Notes: generated from the sequence alone by a model not told the origin. 64,000 nt of DNA from Falsibacillus pallidus (GCF_003350505.1 NZ_QQAY01000003.1:1-64000), one strand, 5' to 3'; numbered from the stretch's first letter, positions 24,919-35,058 are shown. Translations and numbers: made by a program.

Positions 24919-25818
24919 TTATTTGTTGCTCATTTTCCCTTCAGCATCACGTTCTACCTTCATTTTAGAAGCAGGAATGTAGCCTTGGTCTGGAACTAAG
25001 CTTTCTTGCACATCTTTGCTCATCATATAATCGATGAATGCTTTGGCAAGACCGTCAGCTTTTCCTTTAGTGTAAGAATGCTCGTATGCCCAGATTGGGA
25101 ATTTACCGTTTTGAACATTTTCATCAGTCGGTTCTACACCATCAATGGATAGTGGAGTTGCTTGGTCACCTTTTAGGTAAGAGAAAGCAAGATATCCGAT
25201 TGCACCGTCAGTTTCGTTGATAATCTTTAATACTGTATTGTTTGCATCTTCAGTGATTCCTTCTGCAGGAGTCGCTCCATCCAATGCGTATTTAACGAAT
25301 GTAGCACGAGTACCGGATGAATCAGGACGGTTTACAAGAACGATTTTTTGATCTTTTCCGCCAAGATCTTTCCAGTTAGTGATTTTTCCTGTGAATACTT
25401 TGATTAGATCTTCTTTTGAAATATTTTTAATGCCTACTTTAGGGTTGACTGCTGCAGTCATACCAACAACTGCTACTTTATGATCTTCCAATTTGTCAGC
25501 TGGAATTCCATCCTTCTCTTCAGCAAATACATCAGAGTTTCCGATTTGTACAGATCCTTCTGCTACTTGAGAAAGTCCTGTTCCAGATCCGCCGGCATTT
25601 ACTTGAACATCAACACTTGGATTATCATTCATGAATTCTTCAGCTGCTGCTGCAACCAATGGCTGCATAGCAGAAGAACCGGAAATCACTAATGAACCTG
25701 ATAATTCTTTTCCGTCTTTACCGCCTGATGCTCCATCTTTAGCTCCGCCGCATGCTGCTGCAAAAACTGCTACCATTGCAACGGTTAAAATCAATCCGAG
25801 TTTTTTAAGGTTTTTCAT
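24919..25818 (-). CDS. pstS: Phosphate-binding lipoprotein PstS
   Basis: A 299-residue lipoprotein, first gene of the operon. The signal peptide ends in a lipobox VFAAACGG with the cysteine near residue 23. Phosphate-contacting motifs are SGSSAM (about 46-51), the GGSGTGL loop (about 77) and RPDSSGTRATF (about 165). It captures phosphate outside the membrane and delivers it to PstC/PstA. AAGGGGGAATAAAGG precedes the start. A PhoP box lies 60-100 bases upstream. Confidence 0.95.
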   Translation of the reverse strand: MKNLKKLGLILTVAMVAVFAAACGGAKDGASGGKDGKELSGSLVISGSSAMQPLVAAAAEEFMNDNPSVDVQVNAGGSGTGLSQVAEGSVQIGNSDVFAEEKDGIPADKLEDHKVAVVGMTAAVNPKVGIKNISKEDLIKVFTGKITNWKDLGGKDQKIVLVNRPDSSGTRATFVKYALDGATPAEGITEDANNTVLKIINETDGAIGYLAFSYLKGDQATPLSIDGVEPTDENVQNGKFPIWAYEHSYTKGKADGLAKAFIDYMMSKDVQESLVPDQGYIPASKMKVERDAEGKMSNK

Positions 25819-25879
25819 TCCTTTATTCCCCCTAAGGCTGTGGTTGTTTTGTCCTACATGACTAAGATTAAACGACGAC

Positions 25880-25918
25880 TATTAACTTGGTTTTAACTGA
25901 ATGTTAAGCTTTTGTAAA
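25880..25918 (-). promoter_or_regulatory. PhoP box of the pst operon
   Basis: On the minus strand four hexamers follow each other at an exact 11-base period: TTTACA (25913-25918), TTAACA (25902-25907), TTAAAA (25891-25896), TTAATA (25880-25885). This fits the TT(A/C/T)A(C/T)A direct repeat bound by phosphorylated PhoP in Bacillus. The -10 region was not clear by eye. Confidence 0.85.
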
Positions 25919-25961
25919 TTCGACAAAAACTTAATCCTGCTTATTTTTTCCCATAATAAAA

Positions 25962-25988
25962 AAACATCCGGCATTTGCCGGATGTCAA
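25962..25988 (-). terminator. Terminator of pbpA
   Basis: ACATCCGGCA and TGCCGGATGT arms overlap the pbpA stop region; TTTTTTTA follows on the minus strand. Confidence 0.9.
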
Positions 25989-28219
25989 TTAGTCGAATCG
26001 TTTTGCGGGGCACCACTGTCATTCTCTTTTCTTGCTTTCGCTTGCCCTTTTTCAACTTCATCAATATTTTCTACCTTTTGAATGGAGGTTGCTTTATCCA
26101 ATCCTTTTTCCTGACGCTCTTTTTTAATATCAAAATAAGCATCAAGAATCTTTTTGCCGATATTCGTATTGGTCCTCGGGTTTTTTGGATCATCTTGATA
26201 TGCCCATGGAACCACTACAGAGAAGGCGACTTCAGGATGGTCATTCGGTGCATATCCTGCAAGTGTCAAGTTCCACGTCATCGGAACATCTTTTCCTGCT
26301 TTAACAAAATCCTGGCGTTTTGGTCCATCATACAAGCCTTCCGCCGTTCCTGTTTTGGCAGCTGGCTTATAGTTTGTCGGATGGGAAGAAACAGTTCCTG
26401 CGTAAAAAGCAGAATAAGCTGTACCGCCCTGTTCCTGTGCCACTAATCTAAATCCTTCTTTGACACGGTCGATCCAGCTTGGCTTCATATCAAGCCTGTT
26501 AAGAACCTTAGGCTCAACTTCTTCAACGATTGGACCCATTTCACCGGATTTTTCAACCGGTTCCCTGATTTCCTTCACAATATGGGGCTGCATTCTATAG
26601 CCGCCATTTGCAATGGTAGAGATATATTGCGCCAATTGTAAAGGAGTATAAGTATCGAACTGGCCGATGGCAAAGTCAAGAAGAAGTCCAGGTGCCTGTG
26701 TATATCCTTCATAGCCTACCTGTTCTCCCGGGAGATCGATTCCCGTTCTCGAACCCAGTCCAAATTGTTTAAAGCTGTTTCTCATCGTGTCAAAGGCATC
26801 CATATTGATATGAAGAGGCTCATTTGGCCTATAGACGCCTCCCCCGATTTTAATCGCTGTTTTGAACATGTACACGTTGGATGAAAATTTCAGTGCCTGC
26901 AGATCATTGATCAAACCGAAGTTCTTATAGGAGCTTTTCTCTTTCGTTCCTTTAATTAATAATGGTTCATCGAAAATTTTCTGCCCAGGCTCCAATGCAC
27001 CTGTTCTGTAGCCTGTCAAAACAGTCGCTCCTTTGACAGCGGATCCCATGGCATAGGATGTCGTGAAATTCCCAAGAGAAAAGTCATTCAGAACTGGCTT
27101 TTTCGTCTTTTCATCTATTTCATATTGTTTTCCGGCCATGGCCAATATTTCACCTGTATACGGATCCATCATGGTGACAAATGCCCGATCAAGCAGCTCA
27201 TGTCCCGGGGTTGATTTTGCCTTCATCAATTCTTCTTCAATGATTTGCTCCACACGTTTTTGAAGTTCGATATCGATGGATAAAACTAGATCCTTCCCTC
27301 TTTGGCCTTCTGTAATCGTCTCGGTGTCAATCACATTTCCTTCTTTATCCGTGACATTCTTCACTTTGGCTTTTGTTCCTTGGAGGACATCTTCATACTG
27401 CTGTTCGATATAGCTCGTCCCAACCCTGTCATTACGGCTGTATCCCCGGGCTACATAGTAATCAGCAAGCTCTCTCGGAAGTCCTTGGTCTGAATTTGAC
27501 ACTTTCCCAAGTATTGATTTCAAAGTTGTCCCATAAGCATAGTAGCGGTCCCAGTCCGTCGTTATATCAACTCCCGGCAGAGAACTCAAATGTTCACTTA
27601 CTACCGCGAACTCTTTAGGTGTCACACCTTTATTTTTGATGATTTGAGGAACCAGGTTATATCCGCTGATCATTTCCCTGTAGATGGCAAGAATCTCCAA
27701 ATCATCTTTAGAAAGGGATTTTAATTCTTTTTCCGTTATTCGATCGAGCTGGAGCTGATAAAGCTCCTTATCATCGATTTGTTTATTCTGATATTTTTGA
27801 CGCTCTGCAGCTGTGATTTTCTTCTCTGCCTGTTTAGGATGTTTAAGAATCCAATAATCCTTTTTTTCCCTTTCTGTCACTTTATCTGCAGGCTTATCAA
27901 TAATCTTGGCCAATTTTTTCGCAACATCTAATTCTTCTTCCTGTGTCGTCGATTGTGTCCTCGTATATGTAATAGCATTTAATGGGGTATTATCGACAAC
28001 AGCCTTCCCATTTGTATCGAATATCTTTCCTCTCGGTACAGATGTATCGACAGTTACATCTTCTGTCCGTTGGATTTCTCGTTTAAAGTCTTCACCAAAC
28101 ACAATCTGGACAACACCCAGTCTTAAGATCAATGCGGAAAACAGCAAAAAGACAACAAAAAACAACACATTCATCCGAAAAGGAACATGTGTCTTTTTCT
28201 TCTTTTTCGTTTTTTTCAA
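25985..28219 (-). CDS. pbpA: Class B penicillin-binding protein (PBP2A-type transpeptidase)
   Basis: A 744-residue membrane-anchored transpeptidase. A basic N-terminus precedes one membrane helix (about residues 19-40). The dimerisation domain starts with VPRGKIFDTNG (about 70). Transpeptidase motifs are SAVK (SxxK, about 390), SSN (about 450) and KTGTAEG (about 625). It crosslinks peptidoglycan during elongation; B. subtilis PBP2A is encoded at this same place between pst and yqgE. The C-terminal 60 residues are charged and of low complexity. TTG at 28219 is chosen because GGAAGGA lies nine bases upstream. Confidence 0.9.
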   Translation of the reverse strand: MKKTKKKKKTHVPFRMNVLFFVVFLLFSALILRLGVVQIVFGEDFKREIQRTEDVTVDTSVPRGKIFDTNGKAVVDNTPLNAITYTRTQSTTQEEELDVAKKLAKIIDKPADKVTEREKKDYWILKHPKQAEKKITAAERQKYQNKQIDDKELYQLQLDRITEKELKSLSKDDLEILAIYREMISGYNLVPQIIKNKGVTPKEFAVVSEHLSSLPGVDITTDWDRYYAYGTTLKSILGKVSNSDQGLPRELADYYVARGYSRNDRVGTSYIEQQYEDVLQGTKAKVKNVTDKEGNVIDTETITEGQRGKDLVLSIDIELQKRVEQIIEEELMKAKSTPGHELLDRAFVTMMDPYTGEILAMAGKQYEIDEKTKKPVLNDFSLGNFTTSYAMGSAVKGATVLTGYRTGALEPGQKIFDEPLLIKGTKEKSSYKNFGLINDLQALKFSSNVYMFKTAIKIGGGVYRPNEPLHINMDAFDTMRNSFKQFGLGSRTGIDLPGEQVGYEGYTQAPGLLLDFAIGQFDTYTPLQLAQYISTIANGGYRMQPHIVKEIREPVEKSGEMGPIVEEVEPKVLNRLDMKPSWIDRVKEGFRLVAQEQGGTAYSAFYAGTVSSHPTNYKPAAKTGTAEGLYDGPKRQDFVKAGKDVPMTWNLTLAGYAPNDHPEVAFSVVVPWAYQDDPKNPRTNTNIGKKILDAYFDIKKERQEKGLDKATSIQKVENIDEVEKGQAKARKENDSGAPQNDSTN

Positions 28220-28360
28220 TCTATACAATCCTTCCTTCGTTAAAGATACAAGGGTCTTCTCCTCATTGTAAAAGAAACATGGAGGTTTTTCTATAGTCGA
28301 AAGGTTCTTTTACTCTGCATATATCTAGCAAATTAGGTATTTTCCATCCATTTTTAAAAA

Positions 28361-28405
28361 GGCGGCCATCATCCAAAGCTATCATTACTGGCAATGTCCG
28401 CCAAG
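28361..28405 (-). terminator. Candidate terminator of yqgE
   Basis: On the minus strand GGCGG...CCGCC pairs, with inner CAT/ATG and CCA/TGG, followed by TTTTTA. The loop is long, so the fold is less certain. Confidence 0.55.
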
Positions 28406-28412
28406 AATTGCA

Positions 28413-29648
28413 TTAAGTCCTGGGAGAAGGAAGTGGTTCATCAAGATGAATTCTCCTTATAAACAAATAGATGCAAGCATGCCCCGCCCCAAGAACGGCA
28501 AGGAGAATCGGGATGCTCTTTGCTTCATCAAATTGCGTGACAGCAATAATGAACATTAAAATGGATGTAATTCTTCCTCCATTTAAAAACAGTTCCCTGA
28601 CTACGATATACTCGATCCGCATTTCAGCTGCTTTCCACCCTCTGCCGATGACGTCGTAAGTAGTTGAAATATAAGGTACGAGCAGCATCGGATAAGCAAT
28701 CGCAATCGTTCCTGCATATAAAAGAAGCCTTGGGTAGGTCACATCGAAAATGATGAGGAAAATCGCTCCATACAAGATCAGCCCGCCTAGCATAATTGCC
28801 CGTTTCCTGTATTGCTTTTTGATGATTCGGGATGCAGCATAATAAGCAATGAAGGAAACCCCGGAATTAATCAATCCAAAAGTACCAAGGGCAAATTCAC
28901 TTTTTGTCGTAATGAAAACAAAGACTGAGATGATAAATAAGAAGGTACCTTCCCGCAGTCCTTGGAAAAAGTGGGCACTCGTAATCAAACTCCAATTTTT
29001 ATTGTATTTTCTTTCTTCCAGGATTCTCTTGAACAAGTATTTACCTTCTGATGGGCGTCTTCTTAGTGAAAAACTCAAGACCACCGCCAGCGAAAAAAGA
29101 AACAAGGATATGCCAAAAACAATTGTATACCCCTTATAAGATATAAACCTTGATATGATCGCCCCAGCGAGTACAGGTCCGATCATCCCTCCAGCGGAAG
29201 TCAATGTCCCTAAAAACCCATTAAAGAAATCCCTTGTTTCCGGTTCTGTTATCTCAAAAGTCAAGACATTGAATGCAAGCCAGTAAAACCCATATCCAAC
29301 ACCTAAAAGGGCCCCAAGCACAAATAAATAATGAGCCGCATGCTCGCCTACCAAAAGCACTACGATGTAAAATATGGCCAAAAAAATGACTCCGATCCTC
29401 AGTACGATCACCCGATCAATCTTCTTGGCCCATCTCCCCGCCAAGATAAAAGTCAGGGGCTGAAAAATGACGATGCTTAAATTATATATCCCTAAATCCA
29501 CAAACTCTCCAGTCTGCTTCCACAAATATATATTCACAAATGTATTTGATAAAGAAATACTCAAGGAGTAAATGCCGCCTATCAAAATAAGCAGCGTCAA
29601 ATCCTTGGTCAATTCCACTTCACCGGTCCATCTAAATTTTTTACTCAT
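28413..29648 (-). CDS. yqgE: Major facilitator superfamily transporter YqgE
   Basis: A 411-residue membrane protein with about twelve helices and an MFS loop AGRWAKKIDRVIVLRIGV after helix two. Position between pbpA and sodA matches YqgE of B. subtilis, whose substrate is unknown. The ATG at 29648 lies seven bases after AGGGGAG; an upstream frame to 29693 lacks a site. A palindromic repeat lies upstream of the gene, between it and sodA. Confidence 0.85.
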   Translation of the reverse strand: MSKKFRWTGEVELTKDLTLLILIGGIYSLSISLSNTFVNIYLWKQTGEFVDLGIYNLSIVIFQPLTFILAGRWAKKIDRVIVLRIGVIFLAIFYIVVLLVGEHAAHYLFVLGALLGVGYGFYWLAFNVLTFEITEPETRDFFNGFLGTLTSAGGMIGPVLAGAIISRFISYKGYTIVFGISLFLFSLAVVLSFSLRRRPSEGKYLFKRILEERKYNKNWSLITSAHFFQGLREGTFLFIISVFVFITTKSEFALGTFGLINSGVSFIAYYAASRIIKKQYRKRAIMLGGLILYGAIFLIIFDVTYPRLLLYAGTIAIAYPMLLVPYISTTYDVIGRGWKAAEMRIEYIVVRELFLNGGRITSILMFIIAVTQFDEAKSIPILLAVLGAGHACIYLFIRRIHLDEPLPSPRT

Positions 29649-29740
29649 AAAAAAACTCCCCTTTTTCTTCAAACTTAGGGTTTGAAAGAACAAGGTCCCT
29701 TATTCAATGACAGGAGAATTGACAAAAATAGGGAACTACC
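29649..29740. other. Upstream region of yqgE
   Basis: Short AT-rich region holding the ribosome site and presumably the promoter of yqgE. No clear -35/-10 pair could be chosen. With the repeat that follows, it makes up the 320-base gap between yqgE and sodA. Confidence 0.3.
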
Positions 29741-29855
29741 AAAAGTGCAAGCGCCTTGATCAGCCCCGACCAGCGTAAGACGGAACTCGAAGGAAATCCT
29801 GATTTCCGTAGAGGTGCGGCTTATGACCTCGAGGGGCTAGGCGCTGGAGCTGGAC
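29741..29855 (+). repeat. Palindromic repeat, type A copy
   Basis: AAAAGTGCAAGCGCC...AGCCCCGACC...GGAAATCCTGATTTCC...GACCTCGAGGGGCTAGGCGCTGGAGCTGGAC. Arms nest as in the other type A copies. It lies between the sodA terminator and yqgE. Confidence 0.9.
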
Positions 29856-29917
29856 GTATATTAACTTCCTTCAAATTTAAACACAAGGTAAGCAACATTT
29901 TTTTAGTTCCTAAACGA

Positions 29918-29955
29918 TAAAAAAGCTGCCCGCCAATTGCTTGACGGACAGCCGT
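29918..29955 (-). terminator. Terminator of sodA
   Basis: On the minus strand GGCTGTCCGTC and GGCGGGCAGC pair with G-U wobbles around GCAA and are followed by TTTTTTATC. Confidence 0.8.
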
Positions 29956-29971
29956 TATTCATTTAATGGAA

Positions 29972-30580
29972 TTACTTCGCTGCTGCGAAACGCTTGTTCA
30001 CTTCATCCCAATTAACAACATTCCAGAATGCTGAGATGTAGTCAGGACGACGGTTTTGGTAGTTCAAGTAGTAAGCATGCTCCCAAACGTCCAAACCTAA
30101 TACAGGAGTTTTGCCTTCCATCAATGGAGAGTCTTGGTTAGGTGTGCTAGTCACTTCCAACTCGCCATTGTTCACAACAAGCCAAGCCCAGCCAGAACCG
30201 AAACGGCCAGCTGCTGCAGCTGCAAATTCTTCTTGGAATTTGTCGTAGCTGCCGAATTTGCTGTTGATAGCTTCAGCAATCTCACCAGTTGGAGCGCCTC
30301 CGCCATTTGGAGAAAGGATCGTCCAGAATAATGAATGGTTTGCATGTCCGCCTCCGTTGTTGCGAACAGCAGTGCGTGCGCTTTCAGGAACAGCATCAAG
30401 GTTGGAAACAAGGTCCTCGATAGATTTGCTTAATAGCTCATCATGTCCATTTAATGCATCATTCAATTTTGTTACATAAGTATTGTGATGCTTTGTGTGG
30501 TGAATGTTCATTGTTTCTTTGTCAATGTGAGGCTCTAATGCGTCATAAGCATAAGGTAATTGCGGTAGTTCGTATGCCAT
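29972..30580 (-). CDS. sodA: Superoxide dismutase (Mn)
   Basis: A 202-residue Fe/Mn superoxide dismutase. Metal ligands are the histidine in MNIHHTKHH (about 27), the histidine in [11 protein letters not shown] (about 81), and the aspartate and histidine in [15 protein letters not shown] (about 163-167). The GGGHANH and VWEHAYYL patterns fit Mn enzymes. It converts superoxide to hydrogen peroxide in the cytoplasm. AGGGAGG lies upstream of the ATG. Confidence 0.96.
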   Translation of the reverse strand: MAYELPQLPYAYDALEPHIDKETMNIHHTKHHNTYVTKLNDALNGHDELLSKSIEDLVSNLDAVPESARTAVRNNGGGHANHSLFWTILSPNGGGAPTGEIAEAINSKFGSYDKFQEEFAAAAAGRFGSGWAWLVVNNGELEVTSTPNQDSPLMEGKTPVLGLDVWEHAYYLNYQNRRPDYISAFWNVVNWDEVNKRFAAAK

Positions 30581-30645
30581 GAATAATTCCTCCCTTTATG
30601 TAGTCGTATTTTTTATCCGAATAAACATTCGGCTGTTTCATCATA

Positions 30646-30674
30646 AGATTACCAAAGTTGGATGAAACGTTCAA
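30646..30674 (-). promoter_or_regulatory. Candidate SigA promoter of sodA
   Basis: On the minus strand TTGAAC (30669-30674) and TAATCT (30646-30651) are 17 bases apart, with TGG just before the -10. Confidence 0.55.
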
Positions 30675-30730
30675 ATAAAATGCACAGCCGAAGTCATTTT
30701 TAGTTTGCTAAAAAAAGAATCCATTATTCA

Positions 30731-31213
30731 TTAGCTTACTTGGAAGAAGAAATAAATAATCATGACAGCTTGGATAATTCCTTTTGTGAAAACACTGCTG
30801 ATAAAACCAATCAAAGAGCCAAGGCCGATTTTCAAGGATTGTTTAAATGAAGTCTTATTGACAATCAATTCCCCAAGGACAGCACCAATAAAAGGTCCTA
30901 TGATGATACCGGCAACCGGAATCACAAACGGGCCTGCTATCATCCCGATCGTACTGCCCCAAATCCCTGCTTTTGTCCCTCCGTATTTTTTTATGCCGAT
31001 CATATTTGCCAAATAATCCGCTCCAAACAGCAAAATGACAAATAAAATCTGTACGGACCAGAACAGCCATGAAAAATCCTTAAAGGAAAAGAACAAACCG
31101 TACAAAATATATCCTCCTAAGATAAACAGGACACTTGGGATGACAGGATAAACCAGTCCAATGAACGATATGATGAACAAAATGATGATGATTCCCCAAT
31201 AAAACCAATCCAT
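30731..31213 (-). CDS. yqgC: DUF456 membrane protein YqgC
   Basis: A 160-residue membrane protein with about four helices. The glycine-rich hairpin [38 protein letters not shown] is the DUF456 hallmark. It matches YqgC (160 residues in B. subtilis) by size and position. Function is unknown. The ATG at 31213 lies ten bases after GGAGG; the longer frame to 31348 overlaps yqgB. Confidence 0.85.
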   Translation of the reverse strand: MDWFYWGIIIILFIISFIGLVYPVIPSVLFILGGYILYGLFFSFKDFSWLFWSVQILFVILLFGADYLANMIGIKKYGGTKAGIWGSTIGMIAGPFVIPVAGIIIGPFIGAVLGELIVNKTSFKQSLKIGLGSLIGFISSVFTKGIIQAVMIIYFFFQVS

Positions 31214-31350
31214 GTATTCAGCCCCTCCTAAAACGATAAACAATTCATTTAATAGCATCATACATGAAAAGCTTCTATTTAGAAAATCCTTGCTAGTTAA
31301 TCCTTCCAGATAATAAAATAAAATAGAGATTATCAAAGGATGTGTCATAT

Positions 31351-32121
31351 TTGAATATTTTTAAGCAATTCGTCAAAAGCCTTTACTCACCAAAGGATAT
31401 TGCAAAATTTCGTTTCCAGGGAATCGGGAAAACGATTCTGTACATATTTTTGCTGATGCTCATTTCAGTCATCCCTGTGGCTTATCATTTTACTTCCATG
31501 ACTCTTGCAGGGCTTGAAGCAGGACAAAATACGTTAACAAAAGATCTGCCTGATTTCAAGATTGACGGAGGACAGCTTCAGTCCGATTCCTCCAAGCCTG
31601 TATTTGTAAAAAAAGACGGCATGACCATCGTATTGGATTCAACCGGAACGGTAACAGATCAAGAATTGAAAGAAAAAGAAAATGCTATCGGATTATTACA
31701 AACTGAAGCTGTAATTACTGCCAATGGGAAAGTCCAAAAGTATCCGTACTCCACTTTTAACGGACTCCATATCACAAACAAAGATATTTCCAGCTTCTTA
31801 AAAAGTTTCAAAGACAATATCTGGATCATCTTGCCGGTCTTGTTCCTTATCTATTATTTATTTGTCAGTGCCGTCGGATTCATTAAGGTTTCCATCTTCG
31901 CACTTATCGGAACGGTTCTTGCGGGAATCCAGTCCAAGAAATTGCCATATAGGCAGAGCTATAGAATCACTGCTTACGCCATCACGTTACCGACTGTCTT
32001 CTTCGCATTGATGGACCTGTTGAAGACAGCTGTCCCGCTTGGAGCAGTATTAGACTGGGCAGTGATTATGATTATGCTGACCCTTGTCATCAAAGAAATG
32101 CCAAAGCCAAAAGTCAAGTAG
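31351..32121 (+). CDS. yqgB: DUF1189 membrane protein YqgB
   Basis: A 256-residue membrane protein of the DUF1189 family. One membrane helix near the N-terminus (about 30-48) is followed by an external domain of about 100 residues and then four helices (155-250). The family start [14 protein letters not shown] is present. TTG at 31351 follows AAAGGATG; GTG at 31342 is the longer alternative. It is divergent from yqgC. Function is unknown; some relatives are maltodextrin-operon-associated proteins. Confidence 0.8.
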   Translation: MNIFKQFVKSLYSPKDIAKFRFQGIGKTILYIFLLMLISVIPVAYHFTSMTLAGLEAGQNTLTKDLPDFKIDGGQLQSDSSKPVFVKKDGMTIVLDSTGTVTDQELKEKENAIGLLQTEAVITANGKVQKYPYSTFNGLHITNKDISSFLKSFKDNIWIILPVLFLIYYLFVSAVGFIKVSIFALIGTVLAGIQSKKLPYRQSYRITAYAITLPTVFFALMDLLKTAVPLGAVLDWAVIMIMLTLVIKEMPKPKVK

Positions 32122-32124
32122 CCA

Positions 32125-32160
32125 ATGGCGCCATGCAACTTTCAGCATGGCGCTTTTTAT
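32125..32160 (+). terminator. Terminator of yqgB
   Basis: GCGCCATGC and GCATGGCGC arms pair around AACTTTCA and are followed by TTTTTAT. It touches the stop codon of the convergent MFS gene. Confidence 0.85.
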
Positions 32161-33377
32161 ATAAATCGCTTCCTCATCCAACTCCATCCGCTCCATCCAT
32201 AATTCCTGAACCTGAAAACTGCGTAAAGTACTATAGATAGGACTGAAATTAAAAATGTGTAAAGAAACATTTTATGTTCGCTCGTTATCCATGCACCATA
32301 TACGATCGGTCCCAAGGCGACCCCGAGAAACCGGGCTGTCCCATATAGGCTGACTACAAGTCCCCTTTCTCCATCATCCACACTGGAGGTAATGATTAAA
32401 TTCAATGATGGGAGGATGAAGCCAAGACCGCTAAATGCCACTGTCAAAAAGAAAAGCAGTGCCGAGAACGAAGGAAATAGAAGGATGCACCCAAACATAA
32501 GAAACTGAACGGTTGTTCCCAACAATAAAAATGGACTTTTTTTGTCAGGATTGCTCTTTAATTCATTTCCCGTCCAATAGGAGGTCAATGTCAGCGCCCC
32601 TAAAGGAAACATAAATGAAAATCCTTTAAAGAACCCGTCAATATGATAGGTATCCTGAATATGGTATGAAAGGAAATAAAGCAGGCCAAATAATAAAAAC
32701 AGTCCGATTCCCCCCAATAAAAATAATGGAATAAGGATTGCCGCTTTCCGGATAAAGACACTTTTTAGCTTGCCGGCATATTCCTTCATGCTTTCGAGCT
32801 CTTTTCCAGAGGCATGTGTTTTAATGTTTTTTCTTATCCCCCAATAGGAGAGCCCTCCAATGACTGGGAATACCCAAAAGACTGCTCCCCAGGAAATCAT
32901 CGCTGCGGCTGCACCGATAATGGGGGCTGCGACTTTTCCGACCCCGTTGTAGACTTCAAGGATTCCTAACGATTCCGCTCTTTCCCCACCTGTGAATAAG
33001 TCTCCTGCCAAAGCCATCGCCAATGGGGTGGTCCCGGCTGCCCCTGCTCCTTGAATGAATCGCCCAGCCAATAAAACCTGAAGCCCATATCCAGGAAAAT
33101 AAGCAGATGCGGCACAAATCACACTCCCTGTGATGATGAGCCACAAAGATATGGCAATCATTCTCTTCCTTCCATATCTGTCGGATAAAAAACCTGCAAA
33201 TGGGATGATGATAGCTGCCGGGAAGCTGAATAAACTCAAAACAAGGCTTCCTTGCCCCGCCGTTAAATTCAATCCGCGTTCAATAGCAGGAAGAATCGGA
33301 ATCAACATCGAATTACCTAATACCATAAGAAATGGCAGCAGCCCAATAAAAAACGTCAATTTCTTTAATCTGCTCAT
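32157..33377 (-). CDS. Major facilitator superfamily (DHA1-type) efflux transporter
   Basis: A 406-residue twelve-helix transporter. The MFS motif A, GFLSDRYGRKRM, lies between helices two and three (about 62-73), and GRFIQGAGAAGTTPLAMAL (about 105-123) is typical of drug:H+ antiporters. Substrate cannot be deduced. I know of no counterpart of this gene between yqgB and yqfZ in B. subtilis, so it may be a lineage-specific addition. A ribosome site (AAAGGTGAT) precedes the ATG at 33377. Confidence 0.85.
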   Translation of the reverse strand: MSRLKKLTFFIGLLPFLMVLGNSMLIPILPAIERGLNLTAGQGSLVLSLFSFPAAIIIPFAGFLSDRYGRKRMIAISLWLIITGSVICAASAYFPGYGLQVLLAGRFIQGAGAAGTTPLAMALAGDLFTGGERAESLGILEVYNGVGKVAAPIIGAAAAMISWGAVFWVFPVIGGLSYWGIRKNIKTHASGKELESMKEYAGKLKSVFIRKAAILIPLFLLGGIGLFLLFGLLYFLSYHIQDTYHIDGFFKGFSFMFPLGALTLTSYWTGNELKSNPDKKSPFLLLGTTVQFLMFGCILLFPSFSALLFFLTVAFSGLGFILPSLNLIITSSVDDGERGLVVSLYGTARFLGVALGPIVYGAWITSEHKMFLYTFLISVLSIVLYAVFRFRNYGWSGWSWMRKRFI

Positions 33378-33457
33378 AATTTAAAATCACCTTTATCTCA
33401 TTATTGAGGGGGACAAGCATATCTATATAGCAAGTGAAGCACAGGAGGATTATAAGA

Positions 33458-33796
33458 ATGAAGAAACTATTGTCTTTGTTCATTTTCATTATTCTTGTCT
33501 ATAGTGTTTATTATGATATTAAAATCGGTACTTTACCCACTGTTTCTGCCGTCTCTGTAAATCGGCCGATTCAACAGGCGGACGCTCCTGTGAAAAAAGA
33601 TCCCAATCAACCGGAAGTAAAAGAAGTGCGGGTGAATGCAGGAGATACTGTACTTACCATCGTCGAACAGCTGCACAACGGCCCCATCCCAGTCTCCATA
33701 GACCAGCTCATCAAAGACTTCACTGAATTGAACAACGGCATCAAGCCGGAATCCATTCAAATCGGAAAAGTATATTCTTTTCCTGTCTATCCCTGA
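33458..33796 (+). CDS. yqfZ: YqfZ, LysM-type small exported protein
   Basis: A 112-residue protein with an N-terminal signal or anchor helix (KLLSLFIFIILVYSVYY), a short proline-rich linker and a C-terminal LysM-like module (VRVNAGDTVLTIVEQLH...ELNNGIKPESIQIGKVYSFPVYP). It probably binds peptidoglycan outside the membrane; B. subtilis YqfZ has been linked to sporulation. The ATG at 33458 follows AGGAGG. It lies upstream of ispG with its own ribosome site. Confidence 0.8.
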   Translation: MKKLLSLFIFIILVYSVYYDIKIGTLPTVSAVSVNRPIQQADAPVKKDPNQPEVKEVRVNAGDTVLTIVEQLHNGPIPVSIDQLIKDFTELNNGIKPESIQIGKVYSFPVYP

Positions 33797-33910
33797 CCTA
33801 AGCTATTTTCGCATCCAATTTCTTGTCAATCACTGCATCTCACTGTTACAATAAGTTCGGAGAAAGATTATGTAAGATTATTTGAAATCAATAAAAGGAG
33901 CGAATTACCT

Positions 33911-35029
33911 TTGGGTGAAATAATACATCGTTCAAAAACGCGTCCCGTCAAGGTTGGTAATTTAACCATTGGCGGAAACAACGAATTAATTATACAAAGT
34001 ATGACGACAACGAAAACACATGATGTAGAAGCAACAGTTGCCGAAATAAATAGGCTTGAGGAAGCCGGCTGCCAAATTGTCCGTGTAGCCTGCCCGGATG
34101 AACGTGCTGCGGATGCAATCGCTGAAATCAAAAAGCGAATCAATATCCCGCTTGTCGTAGACATTCATTTTGATTATAAGCTGGCTCTTAAAGCCATAGA
34201 AGGCGGCGCAGATAAAATCCGCATCAATCCCGGAAACATCGGACGCCGAGAAAAAGTAGAGGCTGTTGTAAAAGCAGCAAAAGAAAAAGGAATTCCTATC
34301 CGAATCGGTGTAAATGCTGGAAGCCTTGAAAAGAAAATCCTGGAGAAATACGGCTATCCTACAGCAGATGGAATGGTGGAAAGCGCCTTGCATCATATCA
34401 AGATCCTCGAAGATCTTGATTTCCATGATATCATCGTTTCAATGAAAGCTTCCGATGTCAACTTGGCTATCGAAGCATATACAAAAGCGGCACAGGCGTT
34501 TGACTATCCTCTTCATTTAGGTATTACAGAATCAGGGACGCTTTTTGCAGGAACCGTTAAGAGTGCTGCCGGACTCGGGGCCATCTTAAGCCTTGGGATC
34601 GGGAACACACTTCGCATCTCACTCAGTGCAGATCCTGTTGAAGAAGTAAAAGTTGCCCGCGAACTCTTGAAATCATTCGGTTTAGCTTCTAATGCGGCAA
34701 CATTGATTTCCTGTCCGACATGCGGAAGGATCGAAATCGATTTGATCAGCATCGCAAATGAAGTGGAAGAATACATCCAAAAGATCAAAGCCCCGATTAA
34801 AGTGGCTGTTCTTGGATGTGCGGTAAACGGACCAGGTGAAGCCCGTGAAGCAGATATCGGCATCGCCGGTGCAAGAGGCGAAGGCCTCCTCTTCCGTAAA
34901 GGTAAGATCGTAAGAAAAGTTCCTGAAGAAACCATGGTTGAAGAACTAAAAAAAGAAATCGATCAAATTGCAGAAGAATACTATAAAAAGCAAGAAGAAG
35001 AAGAACAACAGGAAACACAACAAGCATAG
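33911..35029 (+). CDS. ispG: 4-hydroxy-3-methylbut-2-en-1-yl diphosphate synthase (flavodoxin) IspG
   Basis: A 372-residue iron-sulfur enzyme converting MEcPP to HMBPP, the sixth step of the MEP isoprenoid pathway. A TIM-barrel N-terminal part ([38 protein letters not shown]) is followed by the [4Fe-4S] ligands in SCPTCGR (about 268-271) and GCAVNGPGE (about 302). The C-terminus is Glu/Gln-rich. It starts with TTG behind AAAAGGAG. IspH, the next enzyme, is encoded 8 kb downstream. Confidence 0.95.
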   Translation: MGEIIHRSKTRPVKVGNLTIGGNNELIIQSMTTTKTHDVEATVAEINRLEEAGCQIVRVACPDERAADAIAEIKKRINIPLVVDIHFDYKLALKAIEGGADKIRINPGNIGRREKVEAVVKAAKEKGIPIRIGVNAGSLEKKILEKYGYPTADGMVESALHHIKILEDLDFHDIIVSMKASDVNLAIEAYTKAAQAFDYPLHLGITESGTLFAGTVKSAAGLGAILSLGIGNTLRISLSADPVEEVKVARELLKSFGLASNAATLISCPTCGRIEIDLISIANEVEEYIQKIKAPIKVAVLGCAVNGPGEAREADIGIAGARGEGLLFRKGKIVRKVPEETMVEELKKEIDQIAEEYYKKQEEEEQQETQQA

Positions 35030-35030
35030 A

Positions 35031-35047
35031 AAAGCGGAGCCGGACAT
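35031..35047 (+). repeat. Remnant of a palindromic repeat
   Basis: AAAAGCGGAGCCGGACA: the left end of a type B repeat joined directly to the terminal GGAC. The entire centre is missing. It lies right after the ispG stop. Confidence 0.5.
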
Positions 35048-35058
35048 AAAAAAACTGC

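Noticed and set aside
25901-26446. 181-residue plus-strand ORF opposite pbpA
   Set aside because: It runs over the PhoP box and pbpA terminator and shows no protein motif.
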